DNA of 64,000 nt. It comes from Rozella allomycis CSF55 (Eukaryota > Rozellomycota). The DNA is taken from the NCBI GenBank assembly GCA_000442015.1, contig KE561265.1, forward strand, positions 62,001 to 126,000, given 5' to 3'. The translations under genes were made by a program, and so were the position numbers. Numbering within the stretch: position 1 is the stretch's first letter; every line of letters begins with the position of its first letter. The notes beneath the pieces were generated by a model. The model was given only the letters and a program-made list of their open reading frames with translations. It was not told the DNA's origin and made no database searches. Shown in pieces: positions 9,934 through 20,494 of this stretch.

Positions 9934-12581
9934 ATGTCTTTGGCTGATTCTGTTTTATTGCGTTCAGAAGGTAAGCGACCTTTTAAAATCAGAATAGAAT
10001 TTATTAACAGTGGAAATAGACCGCAAGCGTTGCAAGTGTTGTACGAGCATGTTATAAACAACAAGGCGCAACTAGTGCATGAGAATAGCCAAGAGGTTAT
10101 GAAAAGACTTGTAGTATTGTGTTTGAAGGAGAAGAAGTCTAGACATTTGAAGGATAGTTTGGTGCAGTATAGAAATATATGCCAGAATAGTCATCCCGAG
10201 TATGTGATTGAAGTTTTTGAGAGCTTTTTGAAAGAGTTGAAGGAGATGCAAAAAGAGTGTGAGCAAGAAAAAAAGGTGGAGATGGAAGAGGAAGAAGAGA
10301 TGTCAGCTGAAAAGGCAATGCTAGCAGCTCTTTGTGGAAATGTTAATTCGAATAATGGGAATAACAGTGCTGTTAATGCGGTGAAGATAGTTTGGGAGGG
10401 ATATAGAGTTTGTGTGTTGGATGTGATTAAGAATAATGTGAGATTTGAAGAGTTGTATGAAAAGGCTGTTATGGAAGCCGCTGAATTCTGTCAAAGGTTT
10501 AAGAGAAAGGGAGAGATTAGAAAGTTGAGTGATATTTTGAGAAATCATTTACATTTGGCTAATTCAAAAGCTGGGACGTTTCATTCAGTGAATTTGGGAG
10601 AAGAAAAGAGTGTTGAAAGATTTTTGGATGTTAGATTCAAATTGTTTGAGATNATGTTAGATTTAAATTGTTTGAGATATTGATAGAATTTGAATTGTGG
10701 CAAGAAGCATTGAAGACGATTGAAGAGTTGCAAGGGTTGTTGAGCAGCAATGCTAGAGAGAGTTTTTATTTGGAAAGATATTATTTGATGTTGGGCAAAT
10801 TGTTTGAAGCGCATGATAATCATTTAGGGGAAGCTATTTGCATGTCAAAGTTGATAATGCAAGGGGGCAAGAGAGAAGAAGAAATTGTTGATAAGTTTAT
10901 TTTGAGTGTGATTTGTTTGAGAGAAGAAAACAGTTCTAATGATAATGAAAGAATTAAATTTATTTTGGGGGTTAATACAATACCCACAAGAGATAAATTG
11001 ATTGTTGATATAAAGAAGAATGGATTATTGAAGCATTCAAGTGAAGCAGTTTCAAATTTGTTTAATTTGTTTGTAGTTGGAATAAATAAAATGAAAGAAA
11101 TTGATGGTTGTTTGAAAGAGTTAAGATTGAGCTATAAAAGATATATTTCTTTTATTCATGAATCATTTTTTAGAGAATTGGTTAAATTTTATAGAAAAGT
11201 TTACAATGTTTTGAATTTGACAAAGTTTGTTAAAGATTGTTTGTTGGAGAATAGTGATTGTAATGAATTTGATGTTGAATATTGGTTGCAGAAAGAAAAT
11301 GTTGTTTTAGATCATTCTAAAAATACTATTGAGTGGCGTAGTAGATTGATCTCTAGATTAGATGTGGCTGAGATCATATCTATTATTAGAAACATAATTC
11401 AACCGAAAGTGGAAATTAATTTGAAAAAGATTAAAGAAGAATTTTCACAAGAAGAGAATGAAGAGCCTCAAATGGAAACATTTCAAACGAAACAAATGAA
11501 AGAAATGGAAATGATTGAAATGGAGAATAGAAAGAGAAGACAAGAAATGGAAAAGAGAGAATTAGAAAAGTTAGAAAAAGAAAAAGAAATTATTGAAAAA
11601 CAAGAATCTATCAAATATTTCAAAGAACAAAAAAATAAATTAGAATCTGTTGGAATTGTTCTAGATAAAGATGTAAATGTTGAAAATTTTTCTAGATCTG
11701 AAATTGAAAATTATTTATTGAAAATTCAAGAAAAAGATCAAAAAGAAACAAATGAAAAAATGATTAAAATTGGAAAAAGAAATGACCATCGAGAAAGAGC
11801 TATAAGATTAGAAGAGAAAAAATTTTTATTAAACAATCTAAATCTAGAAAATGAAAAAAATAAAAATTATTTCATTGAAAAACAAAAAGAAAAAATTTCT
11901 TCTTTAAAACTAAAACATGAAAAAGATTTAAATCTAAAAAATAAATTTTCTCAAATAAATTCAATCTTTTCAAATTACAAATCTACAATAGATGAAAAAA
12001 GATTTGAAATTTATTCAAAATTAAAACATGAAAATGATTTGTTGAAACAAAAAGAAATTGAAAAGAGAGAAATTGAAAGAAAGGAATTGGAAAAGAAGGA
12101 AATGGAAAGAAGAGAAATTCAAAGAAAGGAAATGGAAAAGAGAGAATTAGAAAGAAAAGAATTTGAAAGAAGAGAATCAGAGAGAAGAGAAATGGAAAGA
12201 AAAGAAATGGAAAAGAGAGAAGCTGAAGTAAAGAAACCAATGGCTTGGAGAAGAAGTACAGCCACTCCTTCAGCCACGTTAACTTCTCCAGTTGTTGCTA
12301 CTCCTGTTAATGCTTCTCCTGTAACTTCTTCACCTGCACCCACAACTGCTAAATCTACTTCAATCTTTGGAGGTGCTGTTAGTTCTGACAAGGTTTTAGA
12401 AATGCAAAGACAAAGAGAGTTAGAAGTTGAAAGAAAAAAGAAGGAGAAAAGGGAACAAGAAAAATACTCTAATCCTTTCATGAGATCTCAGCCTACCACT
12501 AGTGCACAGCCACAACAGGCACAACAGGCACCTAGATCTGGAAGTGCCTTTGTTCCTCCACACAAAAGAAACAAGCAATAA
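9934..12581 (+). CDS. TIF32: Translation initiation factor eIF3 subunit a
   Basis: The N-terminal half follows eIF3a: RPQALQVLYEHV near residue 30, SLVQYRNICQ, then ELWQEALKTIEEL. A PCI region ends near WRSRLISRL, followed by a long Glu/Arg/Lys coiled coil with MERKEMEKRE-type repeats and a Pro/Gln/Ser tail ending VPPHKRNKQ. eIF3a is the scaffold of eIF3 on the 40S subunit. No intron is seen, unusual for a gene this long here. The N at 10653 breaks the frame, but the 25 bases on either side are the same apart from one base, and collapsing the copies restores one frame of about 870 residues. The ATG at 9934 is preferred because upstream in-frame codons contain no earlier ATG. Confidence 0.93.
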
Positions 12582-12675
12582 ATAAATTAGTTTTAATTTA
12601 AATTTTAAGATAATTTTAAGATGTTTTTAATTTAAAATTATAATTTAATTTTAATCCATTTTAAATAGCTTGCAG

Positions 12676-15007
12676 TTAAAAGTCATTTATTTCGTTGTAA
12701 AATTCAATAGCTTTTGACCAATATTTTCTAGGGAATCTGTTCTCAAGGGAAAAGAGATTGTTATTTTCTCTTAAAGGATTTGAATTAATTTCATTATTTA
12801 ATGTGTCTATTAAAAAGGATGAATTGATTTCATCAAATAAGCTTCTTGCTACATCAGTGTTATCAAATGATGCTGAAATCAAAGTGGGAATTAAATATTC
12901 TGAAAATCTATTTTTAAAACAAGAAATTTACAAAATACTCTGTATAAAAATGGATTGGAAGAAGAGTTAATAATTGTATAATATTTGGACTGCTTCCAAA
13001 CAGTAACAAATTTTGATTTTCCTTGTTATTTAAACAGAAATACCCAATCAATAAACACAAGTATTTAAACAATGGAATAATAATCTTTTTTCTACTGGAA
13101 TAATTAACAAAAAATCTTATAAAGTGAAAAAATTCTACATTCAATGGACTACTGCCCACAACTGTTTGAAACAACTTTAAATTCCAATTGGCTAAATAAC
13201 AAAGTGTTTTAATGGCATTCAAGGAAATCTTTACCATTTCTAAACTCAACTCATTTTCTGGTAAACATTTTGAAGTTCCATTAATTAACAAAACTGCATC
13301 CATCATTGTAATAATTCCTTTAATCAACCTATAATAGAAATTACCAAGAACATTTTTAGACATTGCCCTTGCAAGTATCAAATCATCTTGTCTAATTTCT
13401 TGTCTCGTTATATTGTTTTCTACATTCAATTCAAACAACATTCTCATAAAATTCATCGTTGTTTCTAGAAAAAATATTTGATCTTCTGTGGGAGTATTCT
13501 GTATCTTTAAATAAACTTGTTCCAACAATCCAACTACATTCAACAACCCATACAATCTACTAAATGAAATACAATTCAATCACCTCAAATAAATATTTTT
13601 GTGAACTTTATTCATCTTTTCCATCATGCCATTCATCACTTGGAATAAATGTGAAACAATTTCAATCGAATAATTCGAATTCAGAAATTTCACACTTAGA
13701 TTTACGAAATTTACAAAATATGGAGAATTGAAAAATTCATTTTTTAATTTACTTTTCTCCAAGCAATTACAAAGATTTTTTACAACTTTTATTAATTCAT
13801 CAATTTCCATGCTTTCTACTATCTCCAAATCATTCAAACAATCAATCACATAGAGTGTCTCATTCATATTCCAATTCTTTAAATTATTCAACTCAACTTT
13901 TCTTGGATCTACAGAAAGATTAACAAATTTGGCTTTAAGCTTTCTTAAACTCTTTTTATTCAAATTGTAAAATTCAGAAATCTTTTTCCTTTGATCATTT
14001 TCAAATATTTTCAATTTCTCTTCTTTAACTGCTTTGATATTTTTCTTCACTCGAATATCTCTAGACTTTTCCAAAACCGCTGCGGCTCTTTCTTTTCTTT
14101 GCTCAATATGCTCTTCATGGATTTTACTTCCTTTCACCAGCCTTTCATTGATTTCTCTCTTTTTTTCTTGCTTATCTGCTTCATATTCCTGCTTTATTAA
14201 TTTCACCTTGCGCTCTTTCTCTTCCCTCGCCTCCTTTAACGCAATCGTCTGCATTAAATACGTTTCTCTGTTTTGCTCCACGGTTTTCTCTTTCTGTAAA
14301 TTAATTTGTAATTTTTTTATTCTTTCTGCTTCAATTATTTTCCTTCTTTCAAATGCCGCTTCTTCTTTGGCTTGCTGATCCTCCATTCTTTTCTTTCTTT
14401 CATCTTCTAATTCCATCAATCGGACTTCTGATTCTTCATGCTTTTTCAGATTCGCTTTAACTTGCTTTTTAATAACCCCTTTATTAGCCTCTTTTGTTCT
14501 TTCTATCTTTTCTTTCAGAATCGAATCTCTCAATTGAACCGCCTTTTCAATCTTTTCTTCAAACTTTTTCTGCTTTTCTTCACTCTTCATCTGCTCATTC
14601 AATGCATTTTCTTTATGTATTTGTTTCACCTTTTGCATCTTGTCTTGCAACTTTTTTTGCTTGATATCTTGAATTTCTCCCCTCTTTCTCTCTGCCATTA
14701 TCTAAATTATTCTTCAATTATCTTCCTACCTGCTTCATCTCTACTTTCTCCTTGTAATCTTCTCCTTTGTCCTTGTCAACCATTATAGTCTTCAGTGGTA
14801 CTTGCTTGCTTTAAATTTTTGTTACAATTTTACTTCAAGGCGTTTAGATAGTCCATGCTTCACCTTGTCAGACCACAGCGTTGGTCGTTCTGTTGAATGA
14901 ATTTCAATTGGTTGCAAAAGTAATTCAATAACTTGATCAATCTCAACACATTTTTCCTCGTAATATCTTTTTAATCTTTCACAATCATTCAAATTCTTTT
15001 GTCTCAT
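12676..15007 (-). CDS. SCAPER: SCAPER homologue (S-phase cyclin A-associated protein, ER)
   Basis: Five exons with introns of 29, 28, 24 and 31 nt give 739 residues, about half the animal length. The N-terminal half is a long basic coiled coil. The C-terminal half matches the conserved helical region of SCAPER: FQTVVGSSPLNVEFFHF, LIGYFCLNNKENQNLLLFG, a leucine-rich block, FSEYLIPTLISAS, and the hallmark end NRFPRKYWSKAIEFYNE. Animal SCAPER binds cyclin A and ribosome or tubulin mRNA-decay partners and is linked to cilia. The zinc finger of the animal protein is not visible. The start is the first ATG of the 5' exon; further upstream exons cannot be excluded. Confidence 0.85.
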
Positions 15008-15576
15008 AATATCATCGTGAGCACTTGAATATATAAGCTAAAGCACAAAGTTACTGTATCAGCATTTCCCATGGATTATTATTTTCTCTCATTTCTCTGT
15101 TCTTTATTCTATACTCTTGCTTTTCTTGATTCTCATTTCTGTTTCTTCTATTTGTCCCTCTTTTAATGTAGGTCCAGCCTTCGTCGTCCGTCCTAATCTA
15201 ATTCATAAAGTAATAATACTTTGCACTATTTTTAGGCTGTGATTGATAATTTATATCAGCTGTTATCATGCCAAAACACCTGCTTAGTGTTGCCACTAAC
15301 TAACAAGGGTGCTAATATTTACTCTCATTGAATAAATGTGTTTGATAAGACTGATGGAGGCTAGTATGAAAAAGAAGGGGACCTACCTTGATGTAGGCTA
15401 ATTGCTACTAATCACTAATAAATAGGATCTATGTCATTATCATATAAATTCAATATGGATTTATCAAATTTGTCAATGGTTACTTGGTTAGTAAAATAAT
15501 ATCATCTTAATCAGACAGTTGTCTTACTCTTGAGCGTTTGATAGCAATTTTATAACACTTATATATACAGTGATAG
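15008..15576. other. Intergenic stretch with no identifiable gene
   Basis: About 570 bases upstream of SCAPER and of a tRNA gene, unusually long for this window. No reading frame of useful length and no known RNA gene is recognised. A small hairpin can form in ggacctaccttgatgtaggc (about 15379-15398). The segment 15270-15440 is slightly richer in G+C than its flanks, so a small non-coding RNA is possible but not supported. Confidence 0.5.
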
Positions 15577-15650
15577 GCCCTTGTAGCTCAATTGGATAGA
15601 GCGTCAGACTTCTAATCTGAAGGTTGCGAGTTCGATCCTCGCCAGGGGTA
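15577..15650 (+). tRNA. tRNA-Arg (anticodon TCT)
   Basis: A full cloverleaf can be drawn: acceptor GCCCTTG/CAGGGGT with G-U pairs, D-arm TAGCTCAATTGGATAGAGC, anticodon stem TCAGA/TCTGA with loop CTTCTAA giving anticodon TCT (reads AGA), and T-arm GCGAGTTCGATCCTCGC. There is no intron and no encoded CCA, as usual for eukaryotes. Confidence 0.95.
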
Positions 15651-15709
15651 AATTTTAATTTTTTAAAACGATTCTCAAAATAGACAATTTTGTCCATGTA
15701 TCTTACTCA

Positions 15710-18473
15710 TTAAATGCCTTTTATTTCCGTCAAAGAAGAGAACGATGGCCTTTGCAATGGATCTTGGTTCCAACATTGCATTATCAAATCGGAGAGACGC
15801 GGATTGATGTTCTCATCAAATTTTGGCCTGATGCCTTTTTAAATAAAGATATAACATAATTACCCATTATTACATGTCGTATTATATTTTCGGTTGCATT
15901 TTCTTCAGATTGCAAAAGTTCATGCCACGCTCTCCTTTTATGTATCAGTTCATAAAGTATTATTCCAAAAGAATATACGTCGACTGCTTTATGCTCTTCG
16001 GTTACGTTTTTCTCTTTTAATTTAACCTTTGTAAGTAACTAAAAATATACCATTCTAGTTAAGTACCTCTGGGCTCGCATATGATATTGTTAGACCTAAT
16101 TTATCTTCTTTTTCTATCCCGGCTACAAGTTTATCATGGAAAATACTATCAACCATTCGAGCCAAACCAAAATCAGATATAACACATTCTTCGTCAGATA
16201 TTAAAATGTTTTCTGATTCAAAATATAAAATATAATTACGAGGCTTCAAGTCAAAATGAACAATTCCCTTGGAATGAATAAAGGCCATGCCAGATATTAT
16301 ACTTTGCATTACGTGTAGGACATATTGCTCAGTGATACGGTCTTTCCGATTTGATATAATGTCAAAAACATTTGTTTCATAAAATTTTAAAACCATGCAC
16401 ATTGGCTGACTAGTAAATCCAACAAATCTTGCGACATTTTGATGTTTAAGACCGCTGTGAATAGCAACTTCCATTAAGAATGCGTTTTTAGAATATGAAT
16501 CTAATTTCTCACCAGAGCATATCTATACCATTAAATGCTTTTATTGCAATATCTTCAACTTCAGGTGCAAATTTTCGATTCAATAATTTCCCACGATAAA
16601 CATCTGATGAAGCCCCGTAGCCAATCACATCGCCAATGACCGTCACATCTCTTTCCGGATCAATCTCCGCATAACCGGGTACACTCATTACAGTACTGCT
16701 GATTGCCTCTTTAAATATGTAGATTATTCATACCAAGGTCTGATCGAATGGTTCATTCTTTATAATATTTGACTCTGATAACGTCATTTTAGATTTTCCG
16801 TCCACCTTTTTCAGTACAATTTTTGTGGGGGTTGTTGGAATTTCAGGAGATGAAACCTCTCCGACATTTATATGACTCTTGTTTCTACCCAAAACTATTT
16901 TCGGGCTTTGATAGTCATTAGCAATCGCCGCCTCTCTGGTTTTTACGTTTGTTTCGAATAGTTTTTGAGAGTCTGCCATCGCAGAAGGAGACCTTACTGG
17001 AGTATTTGCTGCTATATCGATCTTTTTAGTAGAATTTAATAAAACGTTTTTCGAATTGGATACATTTTTTTCTTCACTATATTTTAACTAAAGAACTTTT
17101 TACATTGCTTGCCTCTTCCTTCTTCGTAGTATAGCAATCATGGTCCATGCAGAAGAAATAACAAAAAATCCTGCAATAGATCCGGTGAGGATTATCACAA
17201 TATTAAAATCGACTTGACCTAATTTCTGTTCAGTAGGTTTTAAGGTTGGGGACATCGAGGAAATTGGAGTAGTATACGAAAGATCTCCGTTGCTCAATAT
17301 ACTGTTAGAAAATATGCTACTCGAATATATAGCACTAATAGTCTGAATGAGTGTAGCCATAGTTGAAGAAATAGACGGTTGGGGACTGGTAGGTAAGGTA
17401 GCATCTTGCCCCAACAAAAATATTTCGGATAGGAAAAATGATGCACCTGATGGGAAGAAATTTACAAGAGAAATATTTGAAAAAATATTTGTAGGAATTA
17501 ATGAGGTTGGTACATATATTGCAGATGAATTGTGGGCAAAAGAACTGGCATTTAGAAATTGGGAAGATCGTATTAAAATATTGTCTACTTGAATATCAAA
17601 TAATGCAAGTAAGGGTCCTTTCAAGATGAAAACAATATTTCTGTAATCCGTTATGTTTGTCTTTTCAAATCTAAAAATTATCGACGACTGAATATAGACT
17701 CTTCTGGAAGGAACAAAATGTAAAATTTTGTTGTCGATAAATTCGAAGATAACGTTGTATTTCTGATCAATAGATAGTGCTCCTGTATCGTTGTAAGCGG
17801 GCCTATATACGTGCTTTTTCGAGTAAACTTCAGGCAATGAATATGAGAAATTCATGTTTCTAACTAAACAACTAACATTATATGCTGCTATCCTTCTTAT
17901 TGACAACCAAGACGGGTTGGTGCTTGCCGAGTCAAAGGTAAACCCTTGGACTTGAGTCAAATCTATGGCAAATATATTCAATGGGATATGATAAGTTTGA
18001 CGATTTTGTGGATTATATGATATTTCAGTTCGATTGATTTGAATCAGCGTTGAAAGCTTGATTGTTGAAAATGAATCTCTACTCACGCAGTTAGAGGCCA
18101 TATGGTTAATTGTCAAATTGAAATCCAAATTATTAGAAGGGTTTTCAATCTGTAATTCGAGAAAATTATATCCCGACAACGAAAACCCGCATGATGATGG
18201 GCCTTCACGACTTAAATAGAAATAGTTTGATACAGAATTAAAAAACCCATAAACTCCTGTAATGTTCACAACTAGGCTTCGAGAGAGTGTGTTATCATCC
18301 CCATAGTAAGTGAAGTTAATAAAATTATCAGATGCTGAAGTCCTTTCGTTGAATGATCCCATCAGCACACCGCAATTCGGGTATTTGTATAAATCAACGC
18401 CAACTTGCGCATACACAAGTCTAAATATGCATGTAAGATATAGAAAAGCCCAACTCTTGCCAACCCATTTCAT
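15710..18473 (-). CDS. Receptor-like transmembrane kinase with non-RD TKL kinase domain
   Basis: Seven exons joined by six introns of 27-29 nt read as one 865-residue protein. Residues 1-22 form a signal peptide (hydrophobic core, cleavage near VYAQ). The ectodomain (about 23-425) has roughly eleven N-x-S/T sites and scattered Cys but no domain I know. One membrane span precedes the RRRKRQ stop-transfer, then a juxtamembrane region of about 120 residues, then the kinase: GYGASSDV glycine loop, IAIK lysine, HFDLKPQN catalytic loop, ISDFGLAR, YASPE and the tyrosine-kinase-like subdomain XI CWNQDPLQRPSF. The HRD arginine is Phe, making it a non-RD kinase. The exon join at 16701-16727 links ectodomain and kinase in frame. 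The kinase could be read as a separate gene starting at 16688, but the continuous frame argues against that. Confidence 0.85.
16213..16239 (-). other. Stopless 27-nt intron inside the kinase catalytic loop
   Basis: These 27 bases begin GTAATT and end TCAG, are a multiple of three and contain no stop in the gene's frame. Left in, the catalytic loop is interrupted by nine extra residues (KPRNYILYFESENILI). Removed, it becomes the canonical KPQNILI. It is therefore an intron that an automatic gene caller would read through. Confidence 0.88.
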
Positions 18474-19105
18474 GTTGTCATGTGAACGGATTTGAAAAAT
18501 GGAAAAGCATTTTTCCGAATGTCAGAAACACGTTTGATCAACTCAAATCCTACCATATTCGACACTACTCATAGTTTCAAGCCGAGGTCGAGTGATTTTG
18601 ATGAGAATATACACGATTTAATAGACGAGGAAGAAATATTTGAGCTTATACGTAATATCAACGATCCAGAACATCCACTTACGTTGGAACAACTAAACGT
18701 TGTTCAAATGCAGCATATTAACATTACTGATGACTTTGTACTAGTAGAATTCACTCCAACTATACCCCACTGCTCTATGGCAACNCCATTTCATGTTGTC
18801 ATGTGAACGGATTTGAAAAATGGAAAAGCATTTTTCCGAATGTCAGAAACACGTTTGATCAACTCAAATCCTACCATATTCGACACTACTCATAGTTTCA
18901 AGCCGAGGTCGAGTGATTTTGATGAGAATATACACGATTTAATAGACGAGGAAGAAATATTTGAGCTTATACGTAATATTAACGATCCAGAACATCCGCT
19001 TACGTTGGAACAACTAAACGTTGTTCAAATACAACATATTAACATTACTAATGATTTTGTACTAGTAGAATTCACTCCAACTATACCCCACTGCTCTATG
19101 GCAAC
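18465..19105. repeat. False tandem duplication (2 x 320 bp) flanking an N
   Basis: Bases 18465-18784 and 18786-19105 are the same sequence with six single-base differences, separated only by the N at 18785. The left copy starts a CIA2 reading frame (ATG at 18519) that is cut off at the N. The right copy runs into the complete gene. This is the picture expected when two contig ends that overlap, perhaps from different haplotypes, are joined without merging. The left CIA2 fragment should not be counted as a gene. Confidence 0.9.
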
Positions 19106-19328
19106 GTTAATTGGGCTATCTATCCGGGTCAGACTTCTGCACTGCCTACCTAAGCGATTCAGAGTAACGGTTATGATCAGAAAAGGTACACATCAATCAG
19201 AAGACGCAGTTAATAAACAGCTGGCTGACAAGGAACGCGTTGCGGCTGCGCTTGAGAACACTCACTTGGTTGAAGTTGTAAATCAATGCATTTCTAGGAC
19301 CTTAAAAGAAAACAATAACTTTAAATAA
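18840..19328 (+). CDS. CIA2: CIA2/CIAO2 (MIP18-family) cytosolic Fe-S assembly factor
   Basis: A single exon of 162 residues with the full MIP18 signature: [33 protein letters not shown] with the reactive Cys, and [19 protein letters not shown] to near the C-terminus. CIA2 is part of the targeting complex (with CIA1 and MMS19) that inserts Fe-S clusters into cytosolic and nuclear proteins. The ATG at 18840 gives a short acidic N-terminal extension typical of the family. The truncated upstream copy is an assembly duplicate. The gene is divergent from the receptor-like kinase. Confidence 0.96.
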   Translation: MSETRLINSNPTIFDTTHSFKPRSSDFDENIHDLIDEEEIFELIRNINDPEHPLTLEQLNVVQIQHINITNDFVLVEFTPTIPHCSMATLIGLSIRVRLLHCLPKRFRVTVMIRKGTHQSEDAVNKQLADKERVAAALENTHLVEVVNQCISRTLKENNNFK

Positions 19329-19362
19329 AAATTTAATTAAATGCATGCAAAATTTGGTGAAA

Positions 19363-20225
19363 TTATTGGAAATCGTAGCTTTGAGCCTTAAACTTCTCTC
19401 GAACAGGCTGAACCTTGAGGTTTTGGAACCTACTGACATAATTTGTATATCAATTACTTTTTTGAGCAAGGATAATAATAAAATGCACTAAGACTTCCTG
19501 TTTCTAAATGCATGCAGGCGTAATAGAAACCATCATATGAAGCTCCATTAAGGAATGGATTCGCTTTATAAGGCAGAACAAATTTTTCCTATATCTGTAC
19601 GAAAAATACATTACTTTTAGTCTCATGAAAACGTAATCTCCTTGAAGGGGATTTTCAATGAATAACTCGCCGTATGAGGATTTATCGTGTTCAACAAATT
19701 TATCTAGGAATTCGTAGAAAGGTGGAAACTTATTCCAGTGAATTAGATCTACAGCGTAATCTGCATGCTATTTTACAGATACATTTATCTTACCCATTTG
19801 TTAGTGTGGAAGGAATACTGTGGTCCTATGATTTCCCCTTCAAAATATGTAGTTAATGTAGGAATGTTCTAGAAACAAATATAATTAACAACTTACTGGA
19901 ACTAAATTTTCGATCTTGAGACTTCCTGACAAAAATCCTTCAGTAAGGTCCACTCTCTACATTAATCATAAATTTAGATTGTTACATCCAAAGTAATGGC
20001 AACTGGATATTTGATATTCGAAATAGATTCACCTGGAGTTTGATATCCTGTAAATAATGAACCAGCTCTGAGGAAACCATATTCCTTTCTCTTTGGGTCA
20101 TCATATTTAGTTGACGACTTTCTTCGTTTTATTGAAAGATCAAAGGCATGAATTGAAGCTTCTTTTTCCAGTATACTTTGTTGATCTTTCATGAGAGGTC
20201 TTTTCAGGGACTGGGTTTGTAACAT
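19363..20225 (-). CDS. GID4: GID4/Vid24-like substrate receptor of the GID/CTLH ubiquitin ligase
   Basis: Six exons with introns of 29, 28, 26, 26 and 28 nt yield 241 residues. The beta-barrel that binds proline N-degrons is recognisable: YGFLRAGSLFTGYQ, LTEGFLSGSLKIENL, IPTLTTYFEGEIIGP, IHWNKFPPF, DYVFMRLKEKFV, NGASYDGFYYAC and a C-terminal YYYPCSKKFQNLKVQPV. In yeast this subunit directs gluconeogenic enzymes such as Fbp1 for degradation. The N-terminus is short and basic. It is tail to tail with CIA2, 34 bases apart. Confidence 0.92.
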
Positions 20226-20302
20226 AAAATTTCTAACTTTGGAATTTTCGGTCTATTTTTATCAATAAGATGTGATAAGAAAAAATGATTTTATCATGAT
20301 CA

Positions 20303-20494
20303 AATATGATTTTATTGCTCTGTAAATAGAATATCCTTGTCTTGTCCTATCCTTGCCAAAGTCTATTTTTAGATCTACTCACAACAGTCGCATAGATNGA
20401 ATATGATTTTATTGCTCTGTAAATGGAATATCCTTGTCTTGTTCTATCCTTGCCAAAGTCTATTTTTAGATCTACTGACAACGGTCGCATAGAT
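20303..20494. repeat. False duplication (2 x 95 bp) flanking an N
   Basis: Bases 20303-20397 and 20400-20494 are the same sequence with four single-base differences around the N at 20398. The right copy holds the 3' end of the neighbouring membrane-protein gene. The left copy is most simply the overlapping end of another contig. Confidence 0.88.

Noticed and set aside
10654-10678. A frameshift or pseudogenisation in eIF3a
   Set aside because: The 25 bases before the N are repeated after it; collapsing them restores one continuous reading frame, so the break is an assembly artefact.
13991-14788. Long plus-strand frames rich in Phe, Leu and Ser opposite SCAPER
   Set aside because: They mirror the Lys/Glu-rich coiled coil of SCAPER; Phe/Leu/Ser-rich antisense frames are expected opposite A/G-rich coding sequence.
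15710-16688. A stand-alone soluble TKL kinase starting at ATG 16686-16688
   Set aside because: The frame continues upstream through a good 27-nt intron into the juxtamembrane region of the receptor, and the whole gene then has a coding length divisible by three.
18519-18784. A second, truncated CIA2 gene in tandem with the full one
   Set aside because: It is part of a 320-bp segment repeated exactly up to an N, including the start of the opposite-strand kinase gene. An unmerged contig overlap explains it better than gene duplication.
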